From positions 7,523,072 to 7,587,071 of the forward strand of contig OW285189.1 of assembly GCA_935421135.1 (NCBI GenBank): 64,000 bases of DNA. The letters run 5' to 3'. The DNA is from Bugulina stolonifera. Its lineage: Eukaryota > Bryozoa > Gymnolaemata > Cheilostomatida > Bugulidae. Under the pieces are notes generated by a model, which saw nothing but the letters and a program-made list of their open reading frames with translations, was not told where the DNA came from and made no database searches. Made by a program: the position numbers and the translations under genes. Positions 11,728 to 23,967 of the stretch are shown here, one piece after another. Each line of letters starts with the position of its first letter. Within the stretch, counting starts at the first letter, position 1.

Positions 11728-13625
11728 GTAATTATCACCATATTAGGTTGAATATTATTTTATCAGATGAATTTAATAGCTACATAATTGTACATGTATA
11801 TAAGAGCATAATTATTGTACATGTATGTACATGTAGCTATAGCTGAAAAACGGTTTTGGGGAGTCATTAGTTTAAGTATAAGACCAATAGTAACACTATG
11901 CTAGGTTACCAAAACATTGCATACCCTTCACTACTAATTGACTAGGTATTGTCTCTCCTTGTATACAAACACGCTGGGAAGGCTAAGCTAAAGCAAAGAG
12001 TCAAGTACATGTAAATATAATTATTTTGTCATCTAAAAGGAGAAAGAAATACAAGTAATGTATAACTATTGTGCTATTTAAAGATTGAAATTTGGAGTAC
12101 GAATGGTAAAGCGCACCTCATGCATATCAAATATTGTATTGTCCAGGTGGGGGATGAGGGCCTCATCCCGATTGAAGTGACTCTACTAATTTTGTTAGGC
12201 TAATTATTCGTACATTCTGCACCATCACAAAGAGTTAATATTGTTATATGTACATTGAATTTATTGCTATTCCATGATATAGAGTACTAGCTTTGTAGAC
12301 CCTACATGGTGAAAGCAATTGGAACTTCGTCTCCTACAATTTTTTAATTTTGTGGATCTCGTTGCTGTTTTGGCCCAATACTAGAGGTTTCGAAAAACTA
12401 TATTTTCGATGTCAGTGTAATGATATAGATTGTGCATGTATAAAATTGGAGGTACAATAGCATATTATTGTAAGACACTCTGGGTGCAGTATAAATACTA
12501 GGTAGAATGATATATACAACTAATAATTCTTCACACAAATAAATATTATGACCGTATCTACAGATATTGGAAGAAAATAAAGGTACCAACATTTACTTTG
12601 GATATACATATTGTAGCTTCAAAGTTGTTCCCCCATGTAACTGTATGAGGTGAGAGAATACAACTGCAATGTTTTATTGCTGGGTATGTGCGATACCATT
12701 CCAGTAAACCATGTTACATAACGTACATTATCATGTTATGTTCACTATACTTGTATATAGTACATACATGTAATTGTATTTTTATAGAGGCAGAATTTTA
12801 ATATAGTTATGCCATGTAATAAGTATGATTAATTGTCTTCCTCTAACCATGTTATTGTGATGCTTTTCTACACTAAGTGAGGATACTGAGTGTGTGGGAA
12901 TAATACTTTATTTAAAATCTGGATAAAATATTAGCCTACATGAACCTATTAATCTACATGTACATATGCATGTATTGACAGGTAAAATATGTAAATGTAC
13001 AACGCACCAAAGACATTGTTTCTATGCATTATTCATGCTACCATAGTACATAATAGAAAAGCAGTGATGAGTACAGTGGGGGAAGAACTTTACATAAATG
13101 GCTGATGCGTTTCAATGAATATTCCATCAGTCTCAACTACCATCAGTGTCAGTTGATGCTGCCTGAAGCCTCTCTTGTTGTTCACATTCTTACCAGGTGT
13201 CAGTCAGTCAACCAGCATAGTTTATTTCCGGTGGAGGGAGCCTTATTTTAGGGTAAGTCGGTGCACCATGTGATCGCTTACGTTGATCTTCTCATTCCCC
13301 GGAGTCACAGCCAGCTGCTGTAATTATTCAATATCAGGACCAACCACTCCAATTATTTAACATTTTAAACATCAACTGTGGTTGTTGGCTGGACAATAAT
13401 AAAGGCCACCGGTGAACTGGCATGAAGTGAGGCTAACGGACAGCCAAGTTGGACTGGCCTCTAGAGGAGACGAGCCTTTACCCATCTCAATTATATAGTT
13501 CTTGTAGGTGCGCTGGCTATTGCTATGCAGAGAATTCATGTCATGAATGTCTGTATAAGTGAGACTTTTTGTGCTAATATAAGAATAGAGTAATGTACTC
13601 AGTGCTTATACAATGTGTAGTATAG
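11728..13625. other. Noncoding region, copy 1
   Basis: No supported gene over about 1.9 kb. It is AT-rich with many TACATGTA-like palindromes and is conserved in copy 2 (37,831-39,897). It probably contains the 3' ends of the flanking transcription units. Confidence 0.55.
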
Positions 13626-16446
13626 TCAGCGCACATCTCCACAGACAAGCTTATACTTATGTGATCTCAAAGTACCAAGTCTTTTATATGTTTTACCACA
13701 AATGTCACATCGATAAGGCTTTGTATCACGGTGCACTCCTTCAAAATGGTACTTGAGTGCAGCCTTACTTTTAAACTTTAGGCTACAGAGAGAACATTGG
13801 TGAGGTCGTTCATCAGTATGGACTATCATATGAGTCCTTATACCACTTCTTTGTCTGAATGCTTTCCCACAGATGGTGCAGAAATGAGACTTCTCTCTAT
13901 GTGTATCCTGGTGGCTTATCAGAGATCCCTTTTCAGTGAAGGACTTCTTGCAGACAGGGCAAACGTGTGTACGTTCTCTCCCACCATCGTGTATTAATTT
14001 ATGCTTTTTTAACTGATCTTTCCGTGCGTATGAGATGTCACAAATATGGCAGCTGTATGGTTTCTCACCAGTATGAACTCGTTGATGATTTTTGAAAGTT
14101 GCACATACAGAAAATTCTGCATCACAGATGGAGCACTTGTAAGGTTTCTCCTTCTTGTGTATCTGTTGATGAGCTTTTAAGTGTATTGAATTCTTAAATG
14201 GTTTATTACAGATGTTACAGCAATGGTTTCTCTCCTCAGTGTGCACTGATCTGTGACTTTTCAAAGCATTTAGTTGTGTGAAGGATTTGTTACAGATTTC
14301 ACACTTATGCCGTTTCTCTCCTGTGTGAATCCGTCTATGTTCTCTCAAAGTACTGGCCTGTGTAAAGTTCTTGTTACATATTGTACAGTTGTATGGTTTC
14401 TCTCCTGTGTGAACTACCAAATGATCCTTCAGAACCTTGGCATACTTAAATATCTTCTTACAAATAGTACATTGATGGCGATTGGTTGATATGTTTGAAC
14501 ACTTGTGATTGGTTAAATTCTTTTTATTAGGGAAACTTTTCTTGCATTTTGAACAGTTGATCTGATCCTTACGAACTTTCTCATCTATGGAAATAAATTA
14601 TAATACCATTATTCTAGTTATTAGTACATAACGTCAGTACTCAGTATTAGTACCTAATATTAGTACATAATGACAGTACACAGGAGAAGTACATAGCTTT
14701 TAGTATCTAATATCAGTACCTAGTGTTAGTACATAGCAGTAGCACAATAGCATTAGTATGTAGTATTCAAACCTGTTTCTTGAAGTATGACCTCTTCATC
14801 GCATGGTTCTGACTTTACGTGACTGTCTATAGAGTAAGAAACGTAAATTAAATATAGACCTAAGTGAACTGACATAAAATCATGCATGTGCATGTACAAT
14901 GTACATGTATTTACGATCACACATGTCTACTCACATCATATACATGTCAACGCATAGCCACCACCTATATTTTCCACATTATGTCCACTTGTACACTACT
15001 CATTATGTAAGAAGAGAAGGTAGCAAATGCTAGACAATGTAGGCTTGCAGAGGGAGTGCTCTATACAAAAGTTATGCACATGTACTTGACAGAGACCTGC
15101 ATACATTATTACATGGAGTAGTCATGAGCACTAAGTTGATAGCCTCAGCTAGGATTCTGTGTGTGGTTTGAACCATTAGGTTGGGGTTACTGGAAATGCA
15201 TTGTAAGTAGAGAAAATAACCAACCTGTAGTAGGTTCTGACTCAGGAGATGTAGAGGGAATCAGATGATGTTCAAGTGGTTCTATCTTGATCTCTATATC
15301 TACAAGCATGATATGAACAAGAATTGTAAATACACATACAACAAAGAGTTACATATACATGTACAAAGAAAACATACACATAAAATGAAGACATACACAC
15401 AATGAAGACATACACATACAATGAAGACATACATGTACACATAAACGGTGCACCTACATGTGCACGTACGTACATGTACACTTACACGTACACATGCACC
15501 TGCACCTGCACCTGCACCTACACCTGCACCTGTACCTACACCTACAAGTACACTTACACCTACACTTACAAGTGCACCTACACCTACAAGTACACCTACA
15601 CTTACAAGTGCACCTACACCTACAAGTACACCTACACTTACACGCACTCCTACACCTACAAGTACACCTACACCTACAAGTACACTTACACTTACAAGTA
15701 CACCTACACCTACAAGCCTACAAGTACACCTACACTTACAAGTGCACCTACACCTACAAGTGCACCTACACCTACAAGTACACCTACACTTACACAAACA
15801 CCTACACCTACAAGTACACCTACACCTAGAAGTACACCTACACCTACAAGTACACCTACACTTACACGCACACCTACACCTACAAGTGCACCTACACCTA
15901 CAAGTACACTTACACTTACAAGTATACCTACACCTACAAGCTTACAAGTACACATACACTTACAAGTGCACCTACACCGGCACTGATAAAACACATGGCT
16001 GCCCCAGTGTCTGACACCATAGTAGAGAAAGTTGAGGAACATGTCATGATGTCATAATGCAAGCATATCTTGGTTTCAGTATGAGAATGTTTTGTGTATT
16101 CTGAATAACTTACCCAAAGGTATGTCTAGTTCTACTTCTGTCTTGATTGGCTCAACTAAAAGGAAACCTCATTGGTTGATATGTTATACAATGGGAATAG
16201 TCGTACCATGTTGTACATACAGACTACGTTACACATCCACATTTACATGTGTTGTATAATTGATATCCTACTACATCTATGAATTTATTAAATACGCAAA
16301 CAATCACCATGTTACACGGTCTGTGGAGACTATTACTACAGGTCACTAAATTGGTTACAAGAAATTATACAAGAATAAGAAACATTATTTTATCTTTACT
16401 GTATTTACATGTATAGCAAGGAACTCTCACCTTTACAGTTCTCCAT
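13626..16446 (-). CDS. C2H2 zinc-finger protein, copy 1 (five exons, complete)
   Basis: Exons on the - strand are 16446..16431, 16155..16114, 15299..15225, 14826..14773 and 14584..13626, every junction in phase 1, giving 381 codons. Three short exons encode an acidic leader in which each has one SUMO-type psi-K-x-E motif (IKTE, IKIE, VKSE). The last exon encodes about ten fingers with linkers such as HTGEKP and HTEERN, plus a degenerate first finger. The final finger ends H-x5-C. A DNA-binding nuclear regulator is the likely role; its target is unknown. Intron 2 contains a large minisatellite and the start codon lies just inside a CAGT microsatellite. Confidence 0.85.
15488..15985. repeat. 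CA-rich minisatellite in zinc-finger intron 2, copy 1
   Basis: Interlocking units of cacctacacctacaagt, 12-18 bp with variants in tacact and gcacc. They create long spurious frames on both strands (Thr-Tyr, His-Leu, Val-Gly and Cys-Arg repeats). The array lies within the intron between zinc-finger exons 2 and 3. Confidence 0.92.
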
Positions 16447-16451
16447 GGTTT

Positions 16452-16484
16452 CAGTGACTGACTGACTGACTGACTGACTGACTG
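16452..16484. repeat. (CAGT)n microsatellite upstream of zinc-finger ATG, copy 1
   Basis: About eight GACT/CAGT units start 6 bp upstream of the zinc-finger start codon, probably in the 5' UTR or core promoter. The copy 2 array is about six times longer. Confidence 0.9.
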
Positions 16485-16980
16485 TGTTAACTAGTACTAG
16501 TGTAGGTTAGAACTGACGGCTAACTGAACATAGACACCTAATGCTATGGTGCACAAGTAGTGATCATAATACCATGTGTACTGTCTACAAGGAATCTATT
16601 TACATATTAATTTCTAATTAATTACATTCTTAATCCGATGTAACACTTGACAGACATGTCACCTTGTCAGATGTCATTGTAATATTATTATAATGTGTGT
16701 GAACATTAGACACTGCAGGTGTAGTATAACTACTCTACATGTATGTAATGCACTAATTACTTCTCTGTTACCAACACACTCATGCTGTGGAAAAAATGCA
16801 TTTTGTGTGACGATGTATCTTTCTTAAAAAATTTTTAGAGTTGTCTTCTCTCATTTATAACAGGTGAAAGAAGACAACTGCGTTGTGCCAAACTGCAGGT
16901 GACACTGGCTAAAAGTTGATCCCGTATATACACTGTACATGTATTCATGTGTATATACCTTTAATTTGTTTGATTATTTC
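16485..16980. other. Zinc-finger upstream region and copy 1/2 junction
   Basis: No gene. It matches 43,065-43,540 until about 16,970, then switches to lectin exon 2 sequence. This is the tandem duplication breakpoint. Confidence 0.75.
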
Positions 16981-17036
16981 AGTATTATCTTTACATACTA
17001 GTCCAATAGTAGTAGTCATCCAGGTTTCTAAAATAT

Positions 17037-17712
17037 TGTAATGGTTTCTGGTATTTCGTGCGGTCGTCCTTGGACGACTACCGACCCAGAACTGAAGTGC
17101 CTATGAGTGGTGCTAGGCCTTCTCATTACATGAAAGATCGAGCGGTCTCAGTAGTCAAGGTACTACCAGAGACGACCCATCTGGTCCCAAGTCTGACCTT
17201 CAGACTATACTTTGAAAGAGAGTGATCCGACCTAGTAGGCGGTTCGCTAATGCGAATGACCAGGGAAAAGGAAGTGAAAGTCTCTGTGTCAAGTATAGAT
17301 GTGTCTTTATTGAAAGCCAAGCAAAGACTGAGACAACAAACAATGAAACAGTGGCCTTTATATAGTATAAGGACTTCCGCCCGACGTAGTGTCGGGAAAA
17401 GACGACATAGGGTCGTCCGGAAGTTGCGCAACAACATGACGGCCGGAAGCCCGACGGCCGACCCAAAATAGGTCGGGTTGCACAAAAGTTGCTTATAATC
17501 GTCCAATTCATGTACGAAATAAATATCAAGTGATTCTGAGAGGTCGGGTCTCTTTACATGGGTATAAAAGGCACTAAAAGACTTAGTAATAATCTTATAA
17601 GTATATACAATGATATAGAAGTTAAGCAAGGTAGAATGCAAGCAGGTATATACATGTAAGCACACATAATGATGAGTGTCAGGTGTAAGAGACGACTGTG
17701 CGTACCGTTACA
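17037..17712 (-). mobile_element. Solo LTR (676 bp) inside lectin exon 2
   Basis: Bounded by TG...CA (TGTAATGG...CCGTTACA) and flanked by the 4-bp duplication ATAT (17,033-17,036 and 17,713-17,716). Copies 1 and 3 show the empty site. Read on the - strand it has a TATATAAAG box and an AATAAA about 70 bp downstream, as expected for an LTR promoter and polyadenylation signal. There is no internal domain. GC-richer patches (CCGACG/CGTCGG) stand out from the AT-rich surroundings. Related sequence occurs at 7,560-9,648 and 34,423-36,148. Confidence 0.85.
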
Positions 17713-18289
17713 ATATTCCAGTCTACGTAAAAGCTAGGATACAACATGATGTACCCAAATACTCGTATATTATGTTGTACATGTATATTCTGCATTAGAC
17801 AATGTTGTATTTGATCTATATTTACCACTACTGGAAAATACACTGCTCAAATCAATTAACTGCATAGATGTATTTATCATCGACAATTCCATGAATGATG
17901 TTGAACAACACTATAATTCGTTTGTCCATTTCAGTACTCATGCTGTGATCTCACTTATTCACAATTCAAAGAGGTAACCCAGAGAAGCATCAGCTTTGGG
18001 ATTAATAGGCAAATCTTGCTTTACTTTTCAAAAAGGTACACTGTGCCCATTCACAAGTCACAACATCCTATTAATACATAATATACATTGTAGTAGCTTT
18101 TCTAGTTGACCAAGAGGGAAGAAGGTCTAATTCATTACGTGTTTTTGTTAACCAAGTTTGATACTTACCAGAGAAAAGTTTGCACAAGTCAATATCCTAC
18201 CCTCGTCAGCAACTCAATTTATTATTGGTTACATGGTTACAAGAGATTATAATTATATACTTATTCATACGTTAGTTACATGGGTTACA

Positions 18290-20180
18290 TATTTATATTT
18301 ATTTACAACGCCAGTGGTTACAGAAGTTACAAGGTTACATACATTTATATTTATTTACAACGCCAGTGGTTACAGAAGTTACAAGGTTACATGTTTATAT
18401 TTATTTACAACGCCAGTGGTTACAGAAGTTACAAGGTTACATATTTATATTTATTTACAACGCCAGTGGTTACAGAGGTTACAAGGTTACATGTTTATAT
18501 TTATTTACAACGCCAGTGGTTACAGAAGTTACAGGGTTACATATTTATATTTATTTACAACGCCAGTGGTTACAGAAGTTACAAGGTTACATGTTTATAT
18601 TTATTTACAACGCCAGTGGTTACAGAAGTTACAAGGTTACATGTTTATATTTATTTACAACGCCAGTGGTTACAAAAGTTACAAGGTTACATCTTTATAT
18701 TTATTTACAACGCCAGTGGTTGCAGAAGTTACAAGGTTACATATTTATATTTATTTACAAGCCAGTGGTTACAGAAGTTACAAGGTTACATATTTATATT
18801 TATTTACAACGCCAGTGGTTGCAGAAGTTACAAGGTTACATATTTATATTTATTTACAACGCCAGTGGTTGCAGAAGTTACAAGGTTACATATTTATATT
18901 TATTTACAAGCCAGTGGTTACAGAAGTTACAAGGTTACATATTTATATTTATTTACAACGCCAGTGGTTGCAGAAGTTACAAGGTTACATATTTATATTT
19001 ATTTACAAGCCAGTGGTTACAGAAGTTACAAGGTTACATATTTATATTTATTTACAAGCCAGTGGTTACAGAAGTTACAAGGTTACATCTTTATATTTAT
19101 TTACAACGCCAGTGGTTGCAGAAGTTACAAGGTTACATATTTATATTTATTTACAAGCCAGTGGTTACAGAAGTTACAAGGTTACATGTTTATATTTATT
19201 TACAACGCCAGTGGTTACAGAAGTTACAAGGTTACATATATTTATATTTATTTACAACGCCAGTGGTTACAGAAGTTACAAGGTTACATGTTTATATTTA
19301 TTTACAACGCCAGTGGTTACAGAAGTTACAAGGTTACATATTTATATTTATTTACAACGCCAGTGGTTACAAAAGTTACAAGGTTACATCTTTATATTTA
19401 TTTACAACGCCAGTGGTTACAGAAGTTACAAGGTTACATATTTATATTTATTTACAACGCCAGTGGTTACAAAAGTTACAAGGTTACATCTTCATATTTA
19501 TTTACAACGCCAGTGGTTGCAGAAGTTACAAGGTTACATATTTATATTTATTTACAAGCCAGTGGTTACAAAAGTTACAATGTTACATGTTTATATTTAT
19601 TTACAACGCCAGTGGTTACAGAAGTTACAAGGTTACATGTTTATATTTATTTACAACGCCAGTGGTTACAAAAGTTACAAGGTTACATCTTTATATTTAT
19701 TTACAACGCCAGTGGTTGCAGAAGTTACAAGGTTACATATATTTATATTTATTTACAACGCCAGTGGTTACAGAAGTTACAAGGTTACATGTTTATATTT
19801 ATTTACAACGCCAGCGGTTACAGAAGTTACAAGGTTACATGTTTATATTTATTTACAACGCCAGTGGTTACAAAAGTTACAAGGTTACATCTTTATATTT
19901 ATTTACAACGCCAGTGGTTGCAGAAGTTACAAGGTTACATATATTTATATTTATTTACAACGCCAGTGGTTACAGAAGTTACAAGGTTACATGTTTATAT
20001 TTATTTACAACGCCAGTGGTTACAGAAGTTACAAGGTTACATATTTATATTTATTTACAACGCCAGTGGTTACAGAAGTTACAAGGTTACATGTTTATAT
20101 TTATTTACAACGCCAGTGGTTACAGAAGTTACAAGGTTACAAGTTTATATTTATTTATAACGCCAGTGGTTACAGAAGTT
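18290..20180. repeat. 50-bp tandem array, left arm (about 38 units)
   Basis: The unit contains ttatttacaacgccagtggt followed by tacagaagttacaaggttac and atatttatat. Variants of 49 bp (acaagccag) and 52 bp (catatattt) recur in blocks, suggesting higher-order duplication. Fifty is not a multiple of three and the unit lacks stops, so all three forward frames stay open for over 600 codons without being genes. Confidence 0.95.
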
Positions 20181-20904
20181 ACGAGGCGCGACATTGTAAG
20201 CACAAATGACAACAATGCAAGTAAACCATCATTTACATTGTATTTAGCACCTTTCCTTGAGGCAATATTTGATTTTATACCCTAAAAGTAGATACAGATC
20301 ACGAGTTTTAACTTTTGCCAGTTTCGCATGTAGCAAACCCACGAAAAATATCACTCGCTAATAAAATGTTCTTCCTAATTATAATATAAAGAAATCTTTA
20401 TTGGAACAGAAAGGTGTTCAAGATTTTGGTTTACATAATCAAAAAAGGTTTTCCTACAAAACTGGAGAATTAGTATAGCTAAGTTAAAATAAAATGAAGG
20501 TCTTAATATTGTATTATTTTAACTCAAAAATATCACAGCAAGAATTGCAAAAAAGAGATTTACTTAAATATTAAGGGGAGATAACTACGTATCTGTTTAC
20601 AATTGCAATTAGAATTATTTCGAAATTATTTGTATGGAAGAAAAGACAACTCTTACTCCACATGACAAAATTTCTTTTTTATTGAAAATTAGTAAAATAG
20701 GAGTTATCTCCCTCGGCTGTTTAACAAGTACTAATTTGTTGTATTAATAAACATTTAAACTCAATAAATTTGTTTTCTAACAGATGAAATTTAAAAACAA
20801 TGTCAACAGTAAGCAGCACATAATTTATTAGCCAAAATGCTGAAAGCATTTAATAAATTTTGTAGCTACACACTAACTATGAACAAAATGTTTTTATATA
20901 TGAG

Positions 20905-21150
20905 TTTGTAACTTCTATAACCACTAGTGTTGTAAATAAATATAAACATGTAACCTTGTAACTTCTGTAACCACTGGCGTTGTAAATAAATATAAATATG
21001 TAACCTTGTAACTTCTGTAACTACTGGCGTTGTAATTAAATATAAACATGCAACCTTGTAACTTCTGTAACCACTGGCGTTGTAAATAAATATAAATATG
21101 TAACCTTGTAACTTCTGTAACCACTGGCGTTGTAAATAAATATAAATATG
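20905..21150. repeat. 50-bp tandem array, right arm (about 5 units, inverted)
   Basis: Reverse complement of the left-arm unit (aacttctgtaaccactggcg). The array then runs into the inverted unique end. The arms differ in length about sevenfold. Confidence 0.93.
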
Positions 21151-21502
21151 TAACCCATGTAACTAACGTATGAATAAGTATATAATTATAATCTCTTGTA
21201 ACCATGTAACCAATAATAAATTGAGTTGCTGACGAGGGTAGGATATTGACTTGTGCGAAAAGTTTCATCAGTTCTAAGAGAAACTCCACAACTTCTTTAG
21301 ACCTTACAGAAACTAAAACAGCACCTTCATCAGTGCATGTTTGAACAGCTTCCTCAAATACAGATTTATTGTATGCCTTGTAACAGTGGTTATCAAACGG
21401 TTCCCATGACGGAGGACAACATGAGGGGTTGTAGACAGCAGATGGTGAGGCATCTCCTGCTAAACCAAAGATAAGTAACCAAACCAGCCTGTCTAAAACC
21501 AT

Positions 21503-22833
21503 GGTGTAAAATGAAGAGAATTTATATACACTGTAATATACATTACATGTATATAAATTCTTCTGTGTACATGTAGATATATTTACAATGTATATGATAA
21601 ATAATAATTATTTTCTTTTATCTACGACATCACACGTAAGTCATTATCAATATGAAAAGTAGATCATGCAGTACAGTGTAGGGAAATCTATTAATCTATA
21701 AACTCATTTCAAGCCAGAACATGAGTAGATGGAGTTACTATGTTCTTCCATTTCTCCAAAAGATATAATTCATTTTCACATTTATAAAATTGTACGACAT
21801 ATAAAGTAGTCATTATTCTTACCTTTCCATCATAATAATAATATGACTATTCAGAGGTTATTCACCTGCAAGTACATTGTATGTGACATATCAATATAAC
21901 GATAACAGAAAGCATATTATAATACATGTATAACACAGTTGAGTGACAATAATGTGTGGTGAAGATGTCTGTTATGACATCAGCAACGTGTTATGAGAGG
22001 GATGAGGTGCCATCGCTAACTAGTATAAGTCTCAGTACATACACTGTACATAGGGAAGCTCATTAAAACTTTAAGTTTTTTGTGGAGGAAATTGTTCACT
22101 CTCCTGTATGAATTATTGTTTTATGAGTCTTTGATTAGTAACAGTTGAAGACGAGTTTTCTAACATTAACTGGTGTTATTGGGCATCAATACCATTGCAC
22201 TCCTTTTTCTCAGTTGTATAATTAACATGAATACAATAGAGAGAGGTAAACACATGGTAGGGTATGAAATCTATACTAGCATAATGTACACATACAGTGT
22301 ATAACAAACAATCATTGGTCAATAATTTATATGAAATTGCACTAAAATCTTCAAGAGAGTCGGCAGTGCTGACTTTGATGGGAAGCAGTAAGCCTTCAAG
22401 AGACTTGGTAGCGCTGATTGTTGATGGAAATAATAAGTAGTATTGCTATTTAATACACAGGCATAACTACATTAGCCTGTGGAAGAACTAGAGATATAAT
22501 ATGCTTCAATAGTATGCTATTGAAGTCTTCATCATCAGCCGACTGTCACATATTATGATGAGTGGTGCAGTTCAAGGAGTACACCACCGTATAATACGTC
22601 AGAGATTTGTCCACTCTTGTCTTGTACTGAGATTTTCTTCCTGCTTCATTGTATTAGGGCGATAACGATTCGAAGTTATCTGCTCCATTCGACGTGCACT
22701 TTTCAATACATCGCAGTGAAGCAAACACTAGAGTTATCTGTTAAATAGTATTACTATCGGCTTGTTATCAAGCATAAACTCAAGTTTGATTTTGTTTGGT
22801 CGTTGTCTACTACTACTAGATTATTTGTTTTAG
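21503..22833. other. Noncoding spacer, copy 2
   Basis: No gene. It corresponds to 868-2,238 of copy 1 with small indels, and has a TATA-like motif near 21,520-21,530 upstream of the lectin ATG. Confidence 0.65.
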
Positions 22834-23457
22834 TTCTAGACTTGCTTCTACATGTCCACGATCCTCTAGGTTACTGATACCACGACGAACAGCAATGACA
22901 GAGGCCCGTTCGTAGTTCAGGGCAGCCAGCCTTACAATGCGAATAGTCTTTACTAAACCAAAGGTACAACAAGAAAGCATCTACGGCGAGCACAGCAGAC
23001 TCTGGTGCCCTTACAGATTTCTCTGGCAGACAATGTTTAGAAAACATCCGAAGTGGAGATGACTATGTTAAGAAGAGCGTGCTAAGTCTTGTGTGTAGAA
23101 ATTAATGGAAACAGGTTGAGAGAGAAGATAAAAATGGAAGACACTAACATTGTCATAGAGAATAGTAAAGTCACAGTTAAGACGCGCCCCATGTCTGTTG
23201 ATATAACTGCTGAGAAGAGCCTAGTGATTGAAGAAACGATTCCAGTAACTGTCCCAGAGTGTTCAGTAACTGTTACAAATGACCCAGTAACTGTTGCAAA
23301 TGACCCAGTAACTGTTAAAAATTACCCAGTAACTGTTAGAAATTACCCATTAACTGTTACAAATTACCCAGTAACTGTTGCAAATGACCCAATAACTGTT
23401 GAAAAAGACCCAGTGACTTTTGGAAGGTGGAGCATCTGCCCTAGTAATTGTTCATAA
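22834..23457 (+). pseudogene. Decayed duplicate of gene R exon 2, copy 2
   Basis: Same structure as 2,239-2,873: acceptor, early disruption of the gene R frame, then an open 3' half (23,089-23,457, 122 codons) with DPVTVAN-type seven-residue repeats. The length differs from copy 1 by a whole repeat unit, so the frame is kept. Confidence 0.62.
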
Positions 23458-23967
23458 AAGTAGTAATTGTAATTTGTGAGATTATATGGAAAAACAATCT
23501 AAACCATTGTTATTTTATGAAAATATTTATGAACATTGCAAACAATCGAACAATCCAAATAGGATTGTTTAGGAATGCCCACTAGTGTTATACATTGTAT
23601 TCTGGTTGTTCTTATGCGCAACATGATATTCATATCGTTCTTGTGAGATCGACCTGATAATACAACCTCGTTTCTACTATAATATAATTATAGAACATAT
23701 CTGTGTATATTATATTAACCATATATCTGTGTACAGACTCCATACCTGGTAAGTGTTGTAATCCATTATTAATGAAGAACAGAATAATAAATAGAAGCAG
23801 GCTTTTTCACACACTCAGTTTTACAAATGCACTGTGCATGGCCATCATCCTGCTCCAAATGTGACAGAGAATAGTAGTGCATTGTTTATTGCATGAATAT
23901 CAACATGATTTTAGCTGCAGAGAGGTGGAGTTGGTGATTCAGTGTGAAGTGTAGACTACACAACACT

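Larger units (their letters stand above)
1..16975. repeat. Segmental duplication, copy 1
   Basis: This block recurs at about 16,980-43,540 and in part at 45,339-51,174. The first bases of the window, inside lectin exon 2, match 45,339 onward. Gene R, the 22-bp minisatellite, the signal-peptide exons and the zinc-finger gene follow in the same order as in copy 2. Similarity by eye is roughly 90-95% outside indels. The right end is where zinc-finger upstream sequence meets lectin exon 2 sequence, around 16,970-16,985. The left end lies outside the window. Confidence 0.93.
18182..21256. mobile_element. Foldback-like transposon (3,075 bp)
   Basis: Ends GCACAAGTCAATATCC and GGATATTGACTTGTGC are exact inverted repeats. 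The flanks carry an exact 9-bp duplication GAAAAGTTT (18,173-18,181; 21,257-21,265). Each arm begins with about 110 bp of matching unique sequence and continues into 50-bp tandem units in inverted orientation: about 38 on the left and 5 on the right. The roughly 730-bp centre has no transposase. Long arms of subrepeats plus 9-bp duplications recall Drosophila foldback elements; Mutator-like elements also make 9-bp duplications. The mobilising enzyme is not identified. Confidence 0.85.
16980..21502 (-). pseudogene. C-type lectin copy 2, broken three times
   Basis: Exon 1 (ATG at 21,502) is intact through signal peptide and CCPPSWEPFDNHCYKAY down to 21,257. There a 3.1-kb foldback-like element interrupts it a few bases before the splice donor; the donor side is at 18,169-18,181. 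Exon 2 (from 17,722) is interrupted by a solo LTR at 17,037-17,712. It is also truncated at about 16,980 by the duplication junction, so the last part of the lectin domain and the final exon are absent. Read-through of exon 1 into the element gives a spurious tail. Confidence 0.88.

Noticed and set aside
15272..16042. Long Thr/Pro, His-Leu, Val-Gly and Cys-Arg repeat frames
   Set aside because: Products of the CA-rich minisatellite within a zinc-finger intron; open on both strands at once.
17126..17665. 179-codon - strand frame
   Set aside because: Lies wholly inside the solo LTR; contains no recognisable domain and spans the LTR promoter and AATAAA.
18290..20180. Regular repeats that could suggest a CRISPR array
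   Set aside because: Units are directly tandem with no unique spacers, and the window is eukaryotic.
18158..20285. Three overlapping + strand frames of 626-683 codons
   Set aside because: They arise from a 50-bp stop-free tandem repeat read in all three frames inside a mobile element; no splice or start context supports a gene.
20924..21502. 192-codon lectin frame of copy 2 taken as one protein
   Set aside because: Only the first part is lectin; the rest is read-through into the foldback element arm after the insertion point at 21,256.
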